This document shows positions 34,616 to 45,351 of a stretch of DNA of 64,000 nt, piece after piece. The DNA is from Papiliotrema nemorosa (taxonomy: Eukaryota; Basidiomycota; Tremellomycetes; Tremellales; Rhynchogastremaceae), in assembly GCA_032158125.1 (NCBI GenBank), contig JASKOT010000016.1, positions 337,359 through 401,358 of the forward strand, given 5' to 3'. The notes under the pieces are model-generated. The model was not told where the DNA came from, did not search any database, and saw only the letters and a list, made by a program, of their open reading frames with translations. Every line of letters begins with the position of its first letter. Within the stretch, counting starts at the first letter, position 1. Both the position numbers and the translations under genes were made by a program.

Positions 34616-35064
34616 ATGTGAACCCATGCATTAGGCCTCTACACGTACATACAGTGGCTTGTAAGCTGCTAACGTGCGCATCGGAGCCGTTCGACTACGT
34701 TGATATGTCCCGGGTCCGGGTTATGTTCTGCACGACTTGACTAAAAAGTTGTTCTGGTAGAAGAAGATTACAGTATAGGAACCCATTTCTACCACTGTAG
34801 TTGATTGGTTTCCTTACTTGTAGATCTCGGGCGGTTTCCCTTTTTTCCTAACTCGCCGATCTCTATCTATAGCGCCATTGATATGTGGAGGTCCCGGGAC
34901 AACATGGAGGTATTCGCCGTTTCTTACAAGCTAGCAAGCTTCGTTCCCGTTTGCCCGGTAGCAGGAGCAACGGCGATTTGCCCGTCATTTACGGCAAATC
35001 ATTTATAGCTGAGGTGTGATATATAGCTGATCAGCAACGATGACCGACCTGCTTTTAGTCGAAG
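34616..35064. promoter_or_regulatory. Upstream region of the beta-galactosidase
   Basis: 449 bp. Palindrome GTCCCGGGAC at 34891-34900 and a second CCCGGG at 34709-34714; perfect inverted repeat GATTTGCC / GGCAAATC at 34975-34982 and 34993-35000 with a 10-nt spacer; TATATAG at 35020-35026, 39-45 bp before the ATG. These are candidate sites for a dimeric regulator and the core promoter. No gene seen. Confidence 0.5.
34975..35000. promoter_or_regulatory. Inverted repeat before GH35 gene
   Basis: Two perfect 8-bp arms, GATTTGCC and GGCAAATC, separated by 10 nt, 65 bp upstream of the ATG and just 5' of the TATA element. The symmetry suggests a dimer binding site; a chance match is possible. Confidence 0.45.
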
Positions 35065-38000
35065 ATGCTGATTCGACCGTGTTGGAAGTTGCTCTTGGCA
35101 ACTTTGTGGCCGCTAGCCAGAACTCAAGCCACCTTGGATGATGTCTCCTTCGCGGACTTCAAGCCCTCAGTTGTCGTCAACTCTACCGGCTTGACAGATG
35201 CGGTACAATGGGATGGATACAGTCTCTATGTGGAGGGCACCAGGGCGATCATCTTCTCCGGCGAGGTGCATCGTAAGTGTCAAGAAGATGGTATAACACC
35301 TGATAAAAAGCATTCCGCACCCCGGTTCCCGGCCTGTATGTCGATGTGATGCAAAAGATCAAGGCTTTGGGGTTCAACACCGTGTCCTTCTACACTTTGT
35401 GGGGTCTTCACAACCCATCCCCGGGCGTTCTTGATTTTGACGGATGGAAGGATTTACAGCACTTCATCAATGCGGCGAATGACGCAGGGCTGTGGTTGAT
35501 CGCTCGACCCGGTCCGTATATAGTGAGTAGAACCGCCGTATGGCACTGCACTTCACGCTGACAACTTTCAGAACGCTGAAATCAGCGGAGGTGGTATTCC
35601 AGGCTGGGTCACCGCTCTGAACTGCTCCCTGCGAACATCAGATCCGGTGTTCAAGCGAGCATATTCGCCATACTGGGAAGCTGTTGGAAGTATATTCGCG
35701 AGAAATCAGATCAGTTCCGGGGGACCTATCATTGCGGTACAGATTGAAAATGGTGAGCTCTCACTAAGAGAGAAGTCTGACCATTAGAGTACTACCTGGA
35801 CAGCAATGGAGATATCGATACACAGTATGCCGAAGACTTGGAGTCCAGCATGAGATCGTCAGGGGTCCAAGTGCCCTTCACCTTCAACGACGTGAGCGCT
35901 GTGCTTGTTCAAGTGCCCGGCACCGGCGCTGACAATCAGGCCAGCGAAGCAGGCAGACTAGTTTCTGGACAAGGCGCCGTGAATATCTGTACGGACTTTT
36001 TGCAATACAATACACATAAACAAAACTTATGGGCAGATGGGTTTGACAGCTATCCTCAGTCCTCCGATTGCACGGATCCCACCAACTGGCCGTATCAAGT
36101 TGACATGAGCTACCGACCGGTGAGCATGATATGAGGTCGTCGCCTGATCCGGTCAGTTCCTGCAAAACACCTCGGGACGGGTCGACGAGCCGTTTGCGAT
36201 TGTGAGTCAATGAAATCGTCATGGTCGAGGCGTGTCGTCTGATTTACCACTGACCATGTAGTGGGAATACCAAGCAGGCACGACACCGGTCGTTGCGCAG
36301 TCTGGGTACCCTGACTGCTTACCACTGTATAACCAGGAATTTGAGCGGGTGTTCTACCAGAATGCATTGTCCCAGAGTATGTGTAGAGTACAAGATTTCC
36401 CAGAGCTAAGCCACAGACTTGAAGATCATGAATTTCTACATGGTGTGTGATATGGTTTACGACGCTGAAGGCAGGCTTTTGGAGGGACTAATTGGGGACA
36501 TCTGGCCTTTCCCAGAGCCATCACCTCGTACGACTACTGGGCGCCCATATCTGAGGACCGGTCACTGAATGAACCCAAATACTCCGAGCTCAAGGTGAAA
36601 CATGGAGACGAGTCAGACTGATGTCGCAGTTGCTCGGCTCGTTTCTCACAGCCGCTACGGACTTCTCCAAGACCTGGATCACTGGCTCGAGCAACTCGAG
36701 CTACACGAACATCACGGGAGTGATTCAAGTGGATGAACTGCGAAATCCCGATACTCAAGCGGGATTTTATGTCGTTCGGCACGCAAACTCCAGCTCGGTC
36801 AACACGACCGCGTTCGCACTGACTTTATCCGTATGGAATGGCAATGTCACGGTTCCTGTCACCCTGAATGGTCGGGTAAGTCTTCAGAAGTGCATTGCAT
36901 TCCACTCATGGATAGGATTCGCGCATCATCGTGTCCAACTACTGCTTCGGCGAATCTTGCTTGTCGTACTCGTCGGCTTCGGTCATGACATCTACCACGA
37001 TCGACGAGGTTGATACCATTGTTTTGTATGGACAGCCAGGTCAAGCCTACCAGTTCGGTCTACCGGATAACAAATGCATCGTGACACAACTCGCCGGGCA
37101 GACAATGGTATTTTCCAAAGTTGAGAACGGCAGAACTGTTGTCGACTGGACTCTGGCTGTACCGGACCATTCTGTGCTCAACGTCAACGGAGGAGCCCGG
37201 AAAGTAAGGGTGCACTTACTAGACACCTCCACGGCATACTCATCGTGGAGTGTTGGAACGGGGTGCGATACCACTCTGATTTTCGGACCGTGAGTTGGGT
37301 TTCCGCGTGGAGCTGAAGGATAGCCACCTTGTGCGATCTGCTGTCGGGAAGAATGCCACTCTTGCGATGACCGGCGACCTCAACTCCTCAACCGTCATCT
37401 CCTTCGCTACGTCAAGCAAGTATCAGTCCTTTACTTGGAACGAAATGCCCTTGAACGCGACATTGTCCAGCGATACCGCATTGTGGACGGCTACTCTGCC
37501 GGGTCCTACATCCAGCCCACCAGCGCCCACGATCCATAATTGGCGGTATGCCGATTCCTTTCCCGAGCGCAAGCTAGCATTCGACGACTCCCACTGGACC
37601 AGGGCTGACAAGACGTCCACGTTTAATCCAAATGCGGCTTACCCCGACTATACTGGGAAATACAACTTGTACATGCAAGACTACGGGTACTACGTAGGCA
37701 ACACGATACTAAGAGGACACTTCAATGGTACAAGCTCGGTCAAGGGTTTCAACGCTAGTCTCTCAACGGGGACCAACGGTGCAGGAGGCATCTGGGTGAG
37801 GGCATTGCAGGTACAACGGCAGCTGACAGCCAGGTCAACGGACGATTTATCGGCTCCGCTTTGGCTCCCAATGCTGGCGGAGTAGAGGGTAAGACTCCTT
37901 GTGGTCATAGTCTGATGCTCAGATGTCAATGTCACCTACGCTTTCCCTGACGGTCTCGTCCTGGTGGAGTCGGATAATGTCGTTGTGAGCACGAAAACGC

Positions 38001-38751
38001 ATTCATAATGGTTCCTCTAAGACTATAGACGATCCTGCTTGACAATACTGGGCTCGAGGAGACTGATCAGTTCTCGGGGACACCGGATGACATCAAATCA
38101 CCCCGAGGCCTCAGAGGTTACTCTCTGATCGGAGGAGATGAAATCTCCTGGCGTGTCCAAGGCAATGTAGGTGGTAATCTAGATTACCCAGACAAAGTCC
38201 GGGGCATCTACAACACCGGTGGACTATATGGAGAGCGTTTCGGATGGCATCTTCCCGGATTTGACGATTCGACGTGGGCTCTAGGTGGACCGGGGAACCA
38301 TTCATCAGATGAGCCTGGAGTGAGGTGGTATCGAGGAAAGATGGAAGTGGTCTATCCCGACAACACTGATCTGACCTATAGGTGAGTCGATTGAGGCGCC
38401 CGCGGGCGGCTGATGCTCTAGCTTTGTCTTTCCCAATTCAACGGGTGACTATCGAGCTCAACTGTACGTCAATGGTTGGCAGTACGGTAGGAGATTCGGA
38501 GACCTAGGTGAGCCCAAACAGGGGAGCGGCTGGCTGATAGGATAGGACCCCAGCTAGCCTTCCCCGTTCCCGCCGGTATTTTGATCAATGGGACCAACAC
38601 CATTGCTTTATCGGTGGTTTCCCTCAACACAACCGAGAAGGATCTAGGGATCGGAGGGGATCTCACCATGATGGTGTCAGCTGCAATCGCCACTAGCTTG
38701 GATCTGAAGAGCTTGGAGATTGACGCCCCTTCTTACGGGGATCTGTTCTGA
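35065..38751 (+). CDS. GH35 beta-galactosidase, secreted
   Basis: Removes terminal beta-galactosyl residues from oligo- and polysaccharides outside the cell. Begins with a hydrophobic signal peptide ([18 protein letters not shown]). GH35 landmarks: IIFSGEVH joined over a short intron to [40 protein letters not shown] (acid/base Glu in NAE), [10 protein letters not shown], and [10 protein letters not shown] with the nucleophile Glu, followed by [13 protein letters not shown]. Downstream are the beta-domains of large fungal GH35 enzymes, with many N-glycosylation sequons, [10 protein letters not shown] and FVNGWQYG-like YVNGWQYG. About 15 introns; near 1,000 aa, as usual for fungal LacA. The usual Trp after FRLPVP is absent (PGLYVDV here). 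Stop at 38749. Confidence 0.92.
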
Positions 38752-38997
38752 CAAAGTCTGCCAGCCTGAATTGATGAGGCCGGTATGGAAGATGTGTTGA
38801 AGGCATCTCACATGATGCATGAAGGTCTTGGTACACCTATGCACCTCCTTCGGCCTTTGGTGCTGGGCGCATCACCTTGGATCGCTGCTTCTCGGTGATC
38901 GCCGCCACATGAGTCACCTTTCCTCACTTCGTCAACAACCACATCTGTCCTCCTTTGCAATGAATCAACCCCTCCTCACTGCCGTTCGATAGCCACG

Positions 38998-40955
38998 ATG
39001 AGCGCAGAAAGGCCTGTGGAAAGCCTCTTGTCTGAACCGGGAAGATCAGGGAGAGCCAGGCGCGATGTGCAGGACCCCATCGAGCCCCAGGCAACTCCAT
39101 CAAAGGGCAAATCGGCCTCGAAAAGAAGAAAACTTCACCGGACACCGATCTTGACGTCGACACCAATGCAGCCCAAACATCTTCCGGGCTCCCTCTAGAG
39201 AGCACTTCAACCGACGTCGCCGTCGCGGGTCCATCTCCACCCCCAACCGCCAAGCCCCTCCTCGACGCCCCAGCGGAGGTCAAAGCGAAACTCAAAAAGA
39301 GGGGTCGACCAGCGGGGACCGAACGTTCTGCAGCTTCCCCGAAAAAGGTCAGAGGCGAGAAGGATCAAGCAGAGAATGTCCCGAAGCCGAAGAAGAAGGG
39401 AAGGGCGAAGAAGGTCGATCCCAATGCAGAGAGAAACGCTAGGTGAGTTCAACAAAGGCTGCTACGGCTTGACTACATTGTGTACTGATGGGTAGGGTCG
39501 AAGCATCGTATGTCACATCCGCTCATCATGTTGACTCTGCTGACACTCTACAGTGGTTGCCCGCCGAAGATGTTCCAAAAGTGTGAGTATCTCCCCAATG
39601 CCCGTTGCGATTGCTGATCAGCTCAGTCAAGCGTGCAATCGGCCAGAGAATGGTGAGGATATCATCAGCCGTCTTAAGGTCTTGTTTAACGCGATCAGTT
39701 CATGGTGGACAGAAATAGGGTCAACGAGACTTATGAGGAGTTTAAGATTGTAAGGCATCGCCAAGGTCGTCGTTGACGATAGCTTGGATCGACCGGCAAC
39801 ATCTACGTGAGTCGGATTGGAGCACGCGTTGAACGACAAGCTTAATCAGTAGACTACCATAATATCGATTGAGCCCAAGTGCGATTGTCCCGACTACCTC
39901 TTCAACGGGCGTACCATTTGCAAGCACACGATTTTCGTCTTGTGAGAGTTGGCACCGGCAAATGGCTCGAGATTGATGACCAGAATCCGAGTACTCAAGG
40001 TCCCAGACGAATCGGACGTCTGGTACCAGCCCTACTTAATTGTGAGTCAGCTTCTAGGTGGTCATTGACAACCTAGCCTCATCAGGTCCAAGACATATTC
40101 GCCAATGCACCAGTCAATCCCCAAGATTCTGTCGACGACCCCTCCCTACGAAAAGCTTGGAGGATTGTCAACGGCGTGGAAGACGTCCAGAAAGACACTG
40201 CCGGCCTGTCGGTGGTTGACACTGTGCCCATCGAGGCTGACAAGGAGAGACATATGTCGGCTGTGGGAGAAGATTGTCCAGTGTATGCCATGCTTTCCAC
40301 TGCCATGACCATGCTTAATTAAATCTTGTGAGAGGTGACCGAGCTGATCTGCAGGTGCTACGAGGAGATCACATCCGAAGAGGTCGAGGATAGGAGATTG
40401 GTCTTCGATGAGTCGGCTGCAGGCTGCGGGAAGCGTAAGATATGAAGTCCTGGATAGGTACTGACAGCTAGCTCTGCATAGACAGTGCTTTGACATGTGG
40501 GCCCAGACCGCTGTACGTTGCTACCTTTGGCAAACACCTTGACTGTGCCCACTTCCCATCATAGACCCCGCCTCTGCCCGTCCCTGACAAGTCAGACCAG
40601 TAAAGGCTTGCCTGTCACATGCGTATGGTGCCGAGCTACCTGGCCCATGCCTGGCGGAGCATCTAGTAGTCAGTCGGTGCACGGGAAATCACGTATCCCT
40701 GGACAAACTTACGCTGCAATGGGATAGTGAGTCTTGAGTATCTCCCCGACAGGGTTGCGCTCATGAGGCAGCCTTAATATGGCCGATGCAGCTGGGATGC
40801 GACGACCCGCCAGTGCCAGGTTTGTCTAGTTTATGATGCTGCTAGCGCTCAACTGATGGCAGTACCTATCGATGATCCCCTTCAAGGGCACTCAAGAAAA
40901 CGATGACATACGACGAGCCTATGACCTTCACGCAACCTCCTTGTATATCCCTTGA
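38998..40955 (+). CDS. SWIM and RING-like zinc-finger protein (ZSWIM2-type E3 candidate)
   Basis: Likely ubiquitin-ligase-type protein. The N-terminal 140 residues are basic and disordered (KLKKRGRPAG, KPKKKGRAKKVD), suggesting nuclear location or DNA contact. Then GCPPKMFQK, FMVDRNRVNETYEEFKI and GSTGNIYTTIISIEPKCDC (split by introns). The SWIM finger is C-D-C-x10-C-K-H at 39880-39927, followed after a spliced intron by FVLIRVLKVPDESDVWYQ, the standard sequel of SWIM proteins. A RING-like module follows: DCPVCYEEIT, CGKPLHRQCFDMWAQT and TCVWCRATW (about 40285-40650). The histidine position after CG is Lys, so one ligand is missing. About ten introns; the junction between MWAQT and the last pair is unresolved. 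Stop at 40953. Confidence 0.78.
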
Positions 40956-41204
40956 ATCGTCTGTGGACGACTGCCTTTATTCTCGACGATTACCTGCACG
41001 CACTTGACGCTGCCAGGTCCAAGACATGTACAATTATACCGATAACGATACACTTAATATACGTGACGACTTTGCAAAAGAGGAACCGCCGCTGCCGTCA
41101 CCTTAGCGACAGCTCTGGCTCGTCATCACAATCCAGTACTCCATGCATACCATTCCAGGTGTCCCCACTCCAGCCTTTTGCGATCGAGTTCTGCCTCGAG
41201 GTCA

Positions 41205-42245
41205 TCATTTTGCGCTGAGGGCCAACATCCACTTGGCCGCATACTCCAGTCCACGGTGTCCCTCCTCAGTCTGGACCCCATCAATCGACAGACTGTGATT
41301 CGCCCCAGGCACAGTCACTAGCTCGACCCGCCCACCGGCGTGCAAAATGTCCTTCAATGTGCACTGACTTTCCGCGTAGGGTACAGCTTCGTCGGCGTCG
41401 CCGTGGAGGAGCAAGCCGGGTGGTATGCTGGCCGCATTCTCGGCAAGGTAGATCTGAGGATATATGTCGACCAGGTGTGCGGGAATCAGATTGCGTCTCT
41501 CCTCGTATGGTCTTTCGGAAAGTCTGCTGCTTAGTCCAAAGTCGCCCGTGATCACATCATTGATAGACCCGCAAATGTGGAACGCTTCCCAGACATCACC
41601 TCGCGCCGGTAGATATCCCGTCAGACCCTCGGTGTATGGGGTGTCGCTGTACTCTGTCCTCTCCTCGTAGAATCTTTTCAATTTCGCCTTCCACCTTTGT
41701 TGTTCCTTCTCAAGCTCCTCAGCGGTGATCACGGCCCCGCCGCGAGCGGAGGAAGCGCGAGGTGTGAGCCAGTAGTCGAGCAAAAGATCCCCTCCCATTC
41801 CGAAACATGAGAACCACCCTCGCAGAGTGAATCTGGGTTGAGCCAATTGCTTCTCTTTGGTCGCTCGTACGACAGCAAGTCGCATAGGATACCCTCCGCC
41901 TGAATATCCGGAGACAAAGAGGTTGTGATGGTCGATAGGGAGTGTGAGGAGAAAGGTAAACAACGCGTCGACATCGGCAGCGATGTCAGCGCCGTTGGAC
42001 GGTGCCAGAAGACGATAATCGGCGTGCACTATGGTGCCTGTCCACGCATCTGCCGATCAGTATTATATGCGAAGCCTTTCCAAGTGGACCTCACCCTTGA
42101 TTTCGGATGGTAAATACACGTCGCGTCGACTACCATTAACGATCCCTCCGCCGTGAAAAGCGATCAACACGGGTGATCCGGATCCCTCTAGAGTACAACG
42201 GACCTCATGTCCCGTAGTTGTGGTGTGATACACGTAGTCTGCCAT
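41205..42245 (-). CDS. Alpha/beta-hydrolase
   Basis: Cytosolic serine hydrolase of the esterase/peptidase fold. Two exons: 42245 to about 42096 (MADYVYHTTTTGHEV, with AFHGGGIVNGSR as oxyanion loop) and a long second exon to the TGA at 41205. Nucleophile elbow FVSGYSGGGYP, acid in LHGDADEAVP, histidine in VPGANHSL; the triad is complete. The sequence between (about residues 130-220) forms a lid with a charged helix (KEQQRWKAKLKRFYEE) and many aromatic residues. About 325 aa. No signal peptide. It resembles a family common in fungi near metabolic clusters but with no fixed substrate. Intron position is judged from frame and the TADYRLL-like HADYRLLAP block. Confidence 0.82.
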
Positions 42246-42481
42246 CTGGATAGGATGTGCAAGACGGGGACGACAGGGCCATGGCTATAGAGATTTATGG
42301 AGAGGGAAGGAAATGCGCCGAACACCGAGCAGAAATGTTCCGCGCTTGAGATGCAGCGTGTAGACGCATGATTAGAGAATAGTCATTCGCGGTAGCTCAA
42401 CTTGCCATAGGAGCGCAGTGCTGTGTGGACCTCGCAAGCAGGAGCTCGTCTCCGGTCATGAGCTCTATCAAAGCACTATGA

Positions 42482-45151
42482 CTATAAGAACGGGAATCCA
42501 CCATGCGCCTGGCTGTCAGTGGTCGATCTGCGCAATACGTGCCTCACCTCTCCTGGTCCAAATTGACTCCAAAAGTCCTGAAGGTCAAGTGCTTCTAGAA
42601 AACCGTTGGAACTGCGCTCCGAGTCGGGTTGCTCGACTGTCAAAGCTGGATCAAAACATGCCACATTGCCAAAGATGTCCTGGCCTGCCCCGGGCAAAGG
42701 TAGGCCGCCAAAGTCGAACTCTGGTGCTGGCGGTTGAGCGGAAAGGTCAGGGAATGCCCATGGGGCAGAAGGTGCCATGTCCATCGCCAGGAGTCCGTCT
42801 GGAATCGTACCTGCTGCAGGTATCGATGCTGGCGCGGGCGATATGTTGGTGCTTTCGATGGGCAGCGACCGAGACTGTAAAGTTTCAGTCTGTGACATAG
42901 CATCAAACCCATCGAAACTCACAGACAGGCCGGAGAGTTTCGATCTCAAATGAGCCAATTGCCTACCATACCGGACTGCTGGATGGTCTTTGTCCGACGA
43001 TGCCCCAGCCATGCAACCACTCAACCGGTCGATGAGCATAAATGTGCTAGACTCAGCGGTATCCGGGATGGTCTCTCACCCTTCTTGTGCGGTCGGTGAT
43101 ACTGCTCCCGAATATACGGCCTTGAGGAGGACGATTGCCGCGTAGGTGAACCACAGGATATACCTGCTCGGCAAGAAGGGCAAAACACCTCCGGGAGCTA
43201 GTTGGTCGACACAAATCCGCAAAAGCTGACGAGCGGCCCCACAAGCTCGGAAAATGTACCTTACTTGAGCAAGTAACCCAATCATGCACAAACCTGGCGT
43301 CTGGACTAGCTGCAGCTCCGCGCGGGAAAAGACGTGGACGACGGACACCCCCAATCGACTTCTGGCTAGCGGTCTTTGCACGTTCTACGTGTGCTTGCTT
43401 TCGTCAGCGATTTGGCAAAGGATGATACTTACGAATGAGAATGCGCAAACATATAGCTCGGTGTATAGATACATTGCCCATAGCGCCTCTTTCATGGGGA
43501 AGACCTTCCATTCGCGATTTTCCCAGACAGTCTTGAAACCGTCTAAAGAAATGACCAGCTCGTCTAGATATTTAAAGTACTCTCCTTGGCTATTGTTCAG
43601 CTAACCATAACGAAGGGACTCACGCTACTATGTATTTGGTCCTGGCTTCGCTCGAATATAGGCAAGACTGAGCGTTTGTCATGATTTGCGTAAGCTCGAC
43701 GTATCCTTGGAGCAAAGAAGCGTAATCTTCTGGTCCTTGGTTGGGCAGAGTCGACATGCCCAGAGAAGGAAAATTGGCTCGACCCGCGGTGGGACCGGTA
43801 TGGGATGTCGACGGCAGTCCCTCGAAACATACTGTAGGTCCTCGTGACCAAAACGCCATGCCCAGCCGCAGAGAGACGTGTCGGTCGAACAAATAACAAT
43901 CTCATATGAGCCCAAACTTGTCCGTAGACACTTACAAGTCCAGGCGATTCGAGCTCGCTCGACTTCTTTTGCATTGCTCTCCTTCGAGGTTTGAGATATA
44001 GCAATCTGGCATCAGTGACTTTATGAACGGCCGGTCGCACCTTTTCCAAACCCAGCGCCGAAGCGCATCGCATTGCGGTGCCTATAAGCATCCAGACTTG
44101 TCTATTCTCAGTCGCATGCGCTTGATCAGTTGCCGTATGGCTTCGAGGAAGGTTCTCCGCGACGAGTAAGAGCCCTTCTACCAGACCTATGCTTGGTGGT
44201 TGTCCAAAGCATTGAACCTGTACCAGCATATCCTTTGATTAGCGTTCACTCATAAAGGAAACACACGGTGAATTCTCGCCAACAATTGTCGTGGACAGCA
44301 CTCCACATGTTGTCGTTCCGACTGGCGATGATTACAATGACAGTCAAGAGATGACTCTCACGATGCGCGAAACTGGCGAGCTCGGGATATGTCCTTGGAA
44401 TTTCTGACGCAGGGACAATAGGCTATGATCAGCACCGATATCAACAATTAACCCACGTAAAAATGGTGATGGTGATTGAAGAACACTTCGGTCAGGCTGA
44501 TTAGCTGTTGTGAGGAGACATATCCTTTCTGAATGAGCACAAACTCTTCCAGAGGCACGACTTGATCGGCAGGGGCAAGCTCGAGCCGACTATCCCTCCT
44601 AGGCGATGCCATGGAAAGAATCTGCAGCGCATCTGTCTCACTCTGCATCTCCCGTACCACTATGTCCTCCTCCTCCGTGATCGGCGTGGAGTCTCGCGTC
44701 CGCCGTCGTCGTTTAGCATCACGGTCATCGCGGGACGAATTCTGTATAGCTGAGAGATCACCGTAGATGAACTGTGTAGTATCGTGAGACGTCTGCTCCA
44801 ATCGGGTAGGAATTCTGGGAAAACTTTCGTGTGGGCGGGGCGCAGCAGTGCTCGAAGGGCTTCGCCTGATAATGTTGTTTCCTCCTCGCTTCGACGGAGC
44901 AAAGATACACTCTCGGGACTCTCTGCGACACCTCGCACATGGTGGTTCTGATGGCTCGTCTGGGTTGCCCTATTTCATTAGCATAAATGATGAACTGCGC
45001 GGCTAACCAGTTCGCATCGTTGTTTTCTCGACCTGCAATGGAGGCTGTCATCAGTGAGATCTTTTCAAGCTTCCATCCTCGCTCACCACGCGCGGTAGAG
45101 CCTTGGTCCCTTTGACGGGGGTGCTGGCTGTTCAGACGTGATGTGATACAT
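42482..45151 (-). CDS. Zn2Cys6 fungal-specific transcription factor
   Basis: Nuclear regulator. The zinc cluster is assembled from three exons: YRAC, then LHCRSRKQRCEL, then GNPDEPSEPPCARC and RRESREC, giving C-x2-C-x6-C, a long loop, then C-x2-C-x6-C, followed by IFAPSKRGG, typical of this subfamily. Start chosen at ATG 45149-45151 (MYHITSEQPAPP), which leaves a short basic lead-in. The middle contains a nuclear-type run KRRRRTRD (about 44700) and the fungal-specific domain with QVWMLIGTAMRCASALGLEK (about 44070). The tail, FDFGGLPLPG and LDLQDFWSQFGPGE, then a last mini-exon ending GFPFL, is acidic-aromatic and activation-like. About nine introns. Co-oriented 200 bp downstream of the beta-mannosidase, it is the natural candidate to regulate that gene and the sugar transporter (inference). 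Confidence 0.88.
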
Positions 45152-45351
45152 GTTGCAATGCCAAAAAGAGGAACGATCGACATGGAATGTGTATCTTAAT
45201 TCGGCTACGAGCGCCAAAGAGCAAGCGGTAATGACCGGGTCTTGCGACGTCCCTCGTGCGGTATTCATATTTCCCGAAATATGTTTGGATCCTCCATACA
45301 AGCTTTTTTCGGATTTGACAGGACAGCGCCAAATAATACAGATCTAGCCAT

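Noticed and set aside
38924..39295. 123-codon open frame on the minus strand
   Set aside because: Antisense to the basic N-terminus of the SWIM-RING gene; arises from its biased composition.
42418..42900. 160-codon open frame on the plus strand
   Set aside because: Antisense to the C-terminal exon of the Zn2Cys6 regulator, with no family signal.
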